Program-made: the position numbers and the translations under genes
Source: Gelatoporia subvermispora B
Lineage: Eukaryota; Basidiomycota; Agaricomycetes; Polyporales; Gelatoporiaceae
Assembly (NCBI GenBank): GCA_000320605.2
Contig: KB445815.1
Span: 230,970-294,969 of the forward strand
Length of the DNA stretch: 64,000 nucleotides
Direction of reading: 5' to 3'
Shown: positions 56,713-64,000 of the stretch, piece by piece
Position numbering within the stretch: position 1 is the stretch's first letter
How the letters are laid out: each line of letters starts with the position of its first letter
The notes under the pieces: model-generated
What the model was told of the DNA's origin: nothing
The model's input: only the letters and a program-made list of their open reading frames with translations
The model's database searches: none

Positions 56713-59700
56713 TCACTGGCCACCTCTGACGGGGAGCCCGAGGGCCTGAGCCACAAAGCCGAGCTTGTCAGCTGCCTCGACGATCCTAGAAGCGAGGTGA
56801 GAAGCTTCACTGCATGGACTGATACTGACTTCGTACCGTTTCTGTGTGGACTTCCCGGCGCCGTGTCCGGCTTTCTTATCAATCCGGATTAAGAGTGGAT
56901 GCGGGTTGTGCGGCAGAAGATGCTGCATCGTCGCTGCATGTTTGAAGGAGTGCAGTGGCACCACCCGATCGTCGTCTTGGATATCATGAGTCGCACGTGA
57001 TTGGTCGAACTAAACGGTGGAGTGGGACTTACGATCAGCGGTTAACAATAACGTCGGGGGAAGGATCTTGTCCGTAGGGATGTTGTGCAGAGGGGAAATA
57101 GGATGGATGAAGTCGAAGTCATGCGCGTCGTGCGGATTGCCGTAGTCGGATGTCCACGCGCGGCCTGATGGCAAGCTTAGTGGATCGCACAGCTTGTGCT
57201 GTCAAGCTCAAACACTCACCAATTGTAAAGTCGGCGAACTAAAGGGAGGGTAATTGCTTATCTCAGCAAGACGTCTCTATGTGTGAGGTAGTACGAACCT
57301 TGAGAAGATCGAGGACGCCAACTTCAGCAACCGCTGCTCCGAGAAGACCCTCCGGCGCTCGGTTTACGCATGCAGCCACCAGCAGACCTATGAGGCAATG
57401 TTAACACGTGTTGTGCAAGAAGTTCACTGACAACACTGACCTCCATTCGATCCACCATTGAGAATGACCTTACCCGGCGCAGCATACTTTTTGTCAACGA
57501 GAAATTGGCTAATATTCAGTCAGATCAGTCAAAGATCTTAGGCACGTGATGCTCAATATACATACGCGGCAGCAATGAAGTCGTCAAAGCAATTGACCTA
57601 TACGAAAAACGAGCGCAATCACTGATGTGCACTTGTAGCCTTCGTTTGATACTGACCTTGCGCTCCTTTGTTCCCGCCAGATGCCACTCTTCGCCAAACT
57701 CGGAGCCTCCTCGAATGTTGGCTACGGCAAGTATTGCACCATACTTTTTCGCAAAGGTCAGAAGCGAAGCACTGAAGAATGGGTTGATTGATATCGAGAA
57801 ACCACCGTATCCTGCATCACGCTGTTAGAGTACAGCTGGCTGAACAAATACTTCACTATTCACATACCGTATTGCCACGCCGCAGCGGTGCCGTCAAATT
57901 TGGTGTCTTTATGACGCACAATAAACATCGGAACTTTGGTTCCATCCTTGCTATCGTACCAGACCTGGAGCAACGTCAGTACATGTACCAAGCACCCAAC
58001 AAGCGACGCGTGAGCACACCTGCTCCGAAACGAAGTCAGCTGGCTTGAGACCTGCTACCTCGGTCTCCCTGTAGATTGTCCAGCGGTCGTTCTCAGGCTT
58101 GGCGAAGTCGTAAAGCGCAATGGACCCGGGTGTCGTAAAGTCGGTGAGTTGGGCAAAGAAGCGAGAGTGGTCACGCCGGCCGCCGACGCTGATTGAGCCG
58201 ACAAACTCGGGGGCGATGCGCGTGATTTCCTTGCCTGTCATCGAGTACAAGTAAATCTCATCCTTGACCTGCACACATTTCACCACTTGTCAGCGGCCAT
58301 TCCTACGCTGGTCGAGAGGTACGAACATTGCGCTTGTAGACAACGACGAGGGAGTCACCATTGATGGCGGTCACCCTCTCGAGGGTAGCATCTTCCTGTT
58401 CTGGGATGACATTCTTGAAGACACGCTTGTCGGGGGCGTCGGCAATGTCGACGCTGACTAGTTTATGCTTGGGAGCGTCCTTATTAGTCAGGAAGTAGAA
58501 GTTGGTTCCATCATTGGCAATGCTGCAAACCACGTGTGAGCGATGACAAGCCAGAAATGAGACATCGCTGCCCACTATTCGTATTTGGCATCGAACTGGT
58601 CGATGAGCTTGTCCCATTGCATGTTCTGCCCAATGGCATCTTTCTCAAGGTCAGCGATCCAAATAAGGTATTTCTGCCGGATGCGCGAATGAGTCGTGTG
58701 ACATGAGGAAGCCCTGTGAAAGCCAAAACCTACGCGGGATGTGTCTTTCGTGATGCTAATCATCACGTATCTTCCATCGATCTCGGTGATCTCGGCTCCC
58801 CACATCCATTCCGGATTGGAGTCGTCTTTGTGCACTAAGATGTCCTCGGCTAATGGAGTAGAGAAGATGACGTCAGAGGCTCAGCAGTATGGCCTCTTGT
58901 TTTACATACCCTGGCTCGTGCCGATGCGGTGGTAGAATAGCATTGCGTTCTTGTCGCTCTGTGTTTCGGTGCCTGCCTTGTCTTCTGTGGCAGCGCCGTG
59001 CGAGTCACGATCGGGGAAGCGCTGTCGATTACTTGATGTAAACGCAGCTGAAACTCACCCCAGAATGCTTGACGTACCTGGTAGAAGAAGCCCTTCGAGT
59101 CGTGCGTCCATGCGAGTGACGAAAATTTGACGAAACGCAACTCATCCGGAAGTCTACCATCGTCGTGTGTAACGTTCACGCTCTCTGCCCCAGCAAACGG
59201 CGCGGAAGTCGGACGGACATAGACTGTAAAGAAATCGCTACCCTGGATATAACAGTCAGAGCGCATATGCGTAGACATGTGCCGCACAGACGCACCGAAC
59301 GAGCAATCCCATACGCGAAGTAATCGCCGCAAGGAGAAAATGCGGTAGCAGCAAGAGCAGCTGTTCCATCGTCTGATAGCAAATTTGGCTAGAGTTCCGG
59401 ATCCCTCCAGTGAGCGACGCGAGTGCAACAAATGTAGAGCAGGGCACATACATCGAAGAAAATTTCCACATCCGGACCTTGCTCGTCGATGATATCTGGC
59501 AAACTCCGTTTCCTTGTGCGATAGATCACTGCAGCACTTTCAGCACCTGAACAGGCTTGTCAATCGGCCTGAGTCGGCGCACCTGACTGCGGCTGAAGGC
59601 CGCTGTTGTAGTACCAATAATATTTCCCGTCCTTCTTTAGACTGGGCGCCGAGAACTGTCACGGTAAATTGTGAGTCATATGTGCCCCCGTCACTAAGCA

Positions 59701-59967
59701 AGTCTGGCGTACTCGAGCATAGTCGGTGTTCTTCCGTATCTCGTCCTCCAAGTCCTGTCTCTCCAGATTCTGGTTCAAGTACTCCCGGGTAAACTCGACC
59801 TGCGCGCTTGTCCACTTGTCGGTCTCCTCGGTATCGTGCTCCAGCCATTCGTATGGATCGTGTACGCGAACCTCGCCCTTGGACTCGCTCTTGTACACGT
59901 CAACGTGGTCAGAACGGCGGGCGGACGGGTAACGGTTGGGAGTCCACGAAGTCGGTTTTACTGGCAT
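56713..59967 (-). CDS. Prolyl oligopeptidase (S9A)
   Basis: This serine peptidase cleaves short peptides after Pro in the cytosol. The start at 59967 gives [20 protein letters not shown], then [18 protein letters not shown]. The beta-propeller region includes [40 protein letters not shown] and [20 protein letters not shown]. The catalytic domain has [40 protein letters not shown], the nucleophile in [20 protein letters not shown], the Asp in [16 protein letters not shown] and the His in [11 protein letters not shown]. It ends [16 protein letters not shown] at 56713. At least fifteen introns are needed, and length is near the usual 730. An upstream in-frame Met at 60057 would add a basic leader. 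No ribosomal-peptide toxin precursor is seen nearby, so I read it as the housekeeping POPA type. Confidence 0.94.
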
Positions 59968-60452
59968 GGTTCTGACTGTGGTGGTATGATATGAGGACCG
60001 GATGGCGCGTCTAACAAAGCTGTGCGGGATGCGAGCGGATGTCGAGAAAGAGAGCATGTGCCAGCTTTATAGACGTGGGTTGCAGGCACTGGATCGATCG
60101 ATGTGGACCGGCCGGAGGGCAGTCGCTGATCTGTACCGGGCCCAGCTGATCAGTTTACCAAGTCTATACTGGATGCGAGATAGTAATATAGCTGCCAATA
60201 GCTGCCATTCGCCAGAGCGGCTATGAAAACGAGGGACAGGAAATAGACTCGATGTCGTTTCCGGTGAGATTCACCACGGAGGTGGGGTCACCGTCCAACG
60301 ATCTAATCTTATCTCTGTGGCCTGCTTTTTCTGGACGTGACGCTCCGGTGGCTAAGCTTCGAGCTCAGCATCATCTCTTGCGCACACCATCCCGTCGACT
60401 TGGACGACTCGGCTCGACAACGGCTGTGTCTACAGCACATTGGGGGGCGTGA
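59968..60452. other. Divergent intergenic region
   Basis: 485 bases between the prolyl oligopeptidase start (-) and the carrier start (+). No gene is seen. Confidence 0.5.
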
Positions 60453-61753
60453 ATGTCCCAGCAGACACCGAGTTTCTTTCCGTCGCCTTCCATCGTGAGT
60501 TTTACGTTCTCAGGTCAAGCGTACACCCGGCTGACTCAATCCAGGACCATGCAGTCGCAGGGCTGGGTGCAGGTGTCGTCGCGGTGTTGTGCATGCACCC
60601 CCTCGACCTTCTCAAGGTCAAATTCCAAGTCGCAACAGACAAGCCGCAGGGAGGCGTCGGCCGGCAGATATGGAACTCTCTGAAAGATATTAAGGTGCAG
60701 CAAGGTTGGACAGGGCTCTATAGAGGTGTCGGGCCGAATATTGCAGGGAATGCAACAAGCTGGGGATTCTACTTCCTCTTGTAAGTTTCTCGGCGATCGA
60801 TGGTCCCTTATCTGCTCACCGGCGGCGTGGACCGTAGTTACAACATGCTCAAGAACCACGCCTCGGGCGGTGATCCAAATCACAAGCTGTCCGCTGGATC
60901 GTACCTACTCTATTCTGCAGAAGCGAGTTCGCAACCGCTTATTTTGTGTCTTGGAAGCGGTCTGACACTAAATGCCGACAGGTGCTGTGACCGCTATCAT
61001 GACAAATCCAATATGGGTCGTGAAAGTCCGTATGTTCACCACACGCGCAGGGGATCCGACTGCATACCGAAGTCTATGGCGTGAGTGCGCATTACACTGA
61101 GCCTTGTGATAAATCGCGAGTCTCTGACTGTGCAATAGATGGACTCAGCTCAATATACCACAAGGAGGGTATGAGTGGTCTTTACCGTGGCACCTCATTG
61201 GCGCTGTTCGGTGTCAGTAATGGCGCCATACAGTTTATGTCTTACGAAGAAATGAAGCGATGGGGCTTTGAGCGGAAAAAGAGGCAATTTGCCCAGGCCG
61301 GACGTGAATACACTGCCGCCGATGATAAATTGGTGCGTGCATTTGCAACTGTCGCTGGAATCCTGCTGAAAAAGCATACATAACCAGTCGAACACAGCCT
61401 ACACTCTGATGTCGGGCGTAAGCAAGTTGATGGCCCTTACGATAACATATCCGTACCAAGTAATCCGGTCCCGAATTCAAGTTCGTGCCCTGCTAGTCTA
61501 TCTGACCTCCGGCTTCGTGCTGACCTTGCGTCCGCAGAACAACGCCACTACGCACTTATACCCCACCATCCCTGCCACTATATCACGTACATTCCGAGAG
61601 GAGAAGCTCCGCGGTTTCTATCGTGGGATGGGCACGAACCTTGTGCGCGTTCTCCCTGGAACATGTGTTACGTTCGTGGTATATGAGAACCTCGCGTGGC
61701 TCCTCCGCACTGCTGCCATGCGTCGCGAAAAGACACGCGGAATGGATAGCTAG
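60453..61753 (+). CDS. Mitochondrial carrier, FAD/folate type (Flx1/SLC25A32-like)
   Basis: This is an inner-membrane solute carrier with three repeats of two helices. The start at 60453 gives MSQQTPSFFPSPSI, then after an intron DHAVAGLGAGVVAVLCMHPL. The repeat signatures are HPLDLLKVKFQ, NPIWVVKVRM and YPYQVIRSRIQ. PIW in repeat 2 and PYQ in repeat 3 are typical of the folate/FAD/pyrimidine/NAD branch rather than of general carriers. Other blocks are GWTGLYRGVGPNIAGNATSW, GMSGLYRGTSLALFGVSNGA and RGFYRGMGTNLVRVLPGTCV. About six introns fit, and the stop is at 61753. Length is near 320 residues. The substrate (FAD or folate) is inferred from the signature and best tested by phylogeny. Confidence 0.88.
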
Positions 61754-62170
61754 ATCCATATCGGTGTGTAGGCGGGCTGGGGTATGCAAGCTACATGAGA
61801 TATTGTATCCGGGACGAGCCGCATGCTGCTATTTGCACATGCTCGCATTGTATTTTTTGCATAATTAGACACTAGCATATCGACATTCATCACCTCTCAC
61901 ATCATGATCAAACTCGTACTTTCGCGCTGCGCAGCTGCGGTAGAGATACCTACCAGTGCCTACCAACGGGATCAGGTCATGCCCGCGTACGCATAGTGGG
62001 GCGGAAGGCCAGGGGCAAGATCAACCCGATATGAACTCCTCGTGGAGCGGACTGAACGATAGATCTGGATGACTACCGGATGTCCGCACCGGGGGGCAGT
62101 GCCACAGAACCTCAGGTCTGGGCATTTGCAAGCACCTTGAGAAGACGATTGGGCGCGATAATCCATGCAA
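61754..62170. other. Convergent intergenic region
   Basis: Between the stops of the carrier (+) and TAD2 (-). No gene is seen. Confidence 0.5.
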
Positions 62171-62979
<809 letters not shown>

Positions 62980-64000
62980 TGTGAGCTGAAGCACACGACC
63001 GTCGATGTCAATGAATTGAGGATGAGGTAGACGAGACACGCGGCACAACTACAGACGAAGAGGACAAAGTCATTGGCGCCTAACTGGTTCGCTCTTGTCA
63101 CTGTCATTCTGCTATGAATTTACTAGCAGCGCCGCCTGGCATCTGATTTCCTAGTAGTACTGGGGTATAATAACTGAACGCCCGATGCCTCGGGCAGCTC
63201 CCGCTGCATCACCAACAGCTGTCACATCTGTCACACCACACCTGTACGGCGCAAACCCCAAGCATGATCTGTGCACGCCATCAGCACACACGCGATGAGC
63301 AGTCACAGAAATCAACAGGTCGAGTCTCAGCACAGCGACTTTACGGATGGCGTACCCGCGGCAGTGGGATGCGGTCGTTCTCGAAAGGGGGTGCGAGCAG
63401 CGGAAAAGCCAAAGAGAGCAAAGTACAGCGACCAATGGGGATCCACGTGGCAGGGTTCAATGGGCCAATGGGGACGGGGGCGGACACGTGAAAGCGGAAG
63501 CGCCGTGATCTCATTGGACACGCCAAGTGCAAATAGAGACAAATAGCAATCGTGCAGATCTACCGCAAAAAGTGGGTGAGGCCGATCACTGCAAAGACCC
63601 ACTGCAGATGCAGCGGGTATGTCTTTCCCAGTGAAAATGCGTTTCCAATACAGCAACTAGGAATCCTCTATTTCATTCTCTGTGTATCTTAGTCGCATGT
63701 GTCTAGACTCTCGAGTTGCTTCGGCATACGCTCATCGTTCTCCTGGGTGGCACGCAAAATGCATGCTCATTTACCTCTCGTCGCTAGTCCTCAAGTTATC
63801 TGAACTTAGTGCTCTCGGCGTAGTCCTCGACGTCATTCTGATCATTCGATTCGTTAGAATACCTAGTGCTACGAACTCACCTTCGCTCCCGACGAACACC
63901 CTAAGCTCATCAGCGAAGAGGACCGCTCTCCGCCATCACGCAGCTCGCCGGGAAATAATCACCATACACGATCATTGTCAGGCGTGCGCTGAGTTCGAGT
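62980..64000. other. Right-end region without a supported gene
   Basis: Upstream of TAD2 up to the window edge. Frames at 63264-63656 on both strands overlap one another without a domain. A gene may start beyond the edge, but none is visible here. Confidence 0.45.

Noticed and set aside
63264..63656. Overlapping frames near the right edge
   Set aside because: Frames on both strands overlap each other with similar length, which indicates composition rather than a gene.

Overview
This window reads as nuclear DNA of a mushroom-forming basidiomycete (Agaricomycetes). Nearly every gene is split by many introns of about 45-65 bases with GT(G/A/C)(C/A)G(T)-type donors and CTGAC/CTAAC-like branch sites. 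The set of fungal families fits too: class I hydrophobin, a DUF6593 protein, RIC8 plus phosducin-like protein, and a seven-TM-like orphan relic. All gene models were assembled by eye from reading frames and splice signals. Exon borders are therefore proposals, and no similarity search was run.

Layout. 0-1.7 kb: relic of a multi-TM gene and a C16 tract. 1.7-9.9 kb: RIC8 (-), Mediator subunit 10 (-), a class 3 lipase (+) and a first NF-YC/HAP5 gene (+). 10.2-17.7 kb: two membrane-protein orphans (-), a phosducin-like protein (-), an ER DNAJC3/P58-like TPR-J protein (+) and a GNAT acetyltransferase (-). 18.3-35.7 kb is a duplicated, partly decayed district. It holds two copies of an orphan family ('X'), two copies of a degenerate lectin-like gene, an intact RVB1 (Pontin) and an RVB1 pseudogene, a second NF-YC copy, a DUF6593 gene and a 396-bp MITE-like element with perfect 30-bp inverted ends. 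36.7-43.3 kb: four small plus-strand membrane proteins. One joins a RING-H2-like finger to an IFI6/IFI27 (ISG12)-like membrane domain, and its neighbour has a similar layout. 44.6-52.6 kb: nuclear cap-binding protein CBC80 (-), a PPR-like mitochondrial protein (+) and mitochondrial IF3 (+). 53.1-63 kb: class I hydrophobin (-), a gene-poor 3 kb, prolyl oligopeptidase (-), a FAD/folate-type mitochondrial carrier (+) and TAD2 (-).

How the genes work together. Most of the recognisable genes are conserved housekeeping genes that share no obvious pathway. Exceptions worth noting are two chaperones of heterotrimeric G proteins (RIC8 for G-alpha, phosducin-like for G-beta-gamma) about 9 kb apart, and two NF-YC copies that keep an identical 21-base block containing a CCAAT box just before their start codons. 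The most unusual coding content is the RING + IFI27-like gene and its neighbour, the paralogous orphan family X, and the asymmetric duplication around RVB1.
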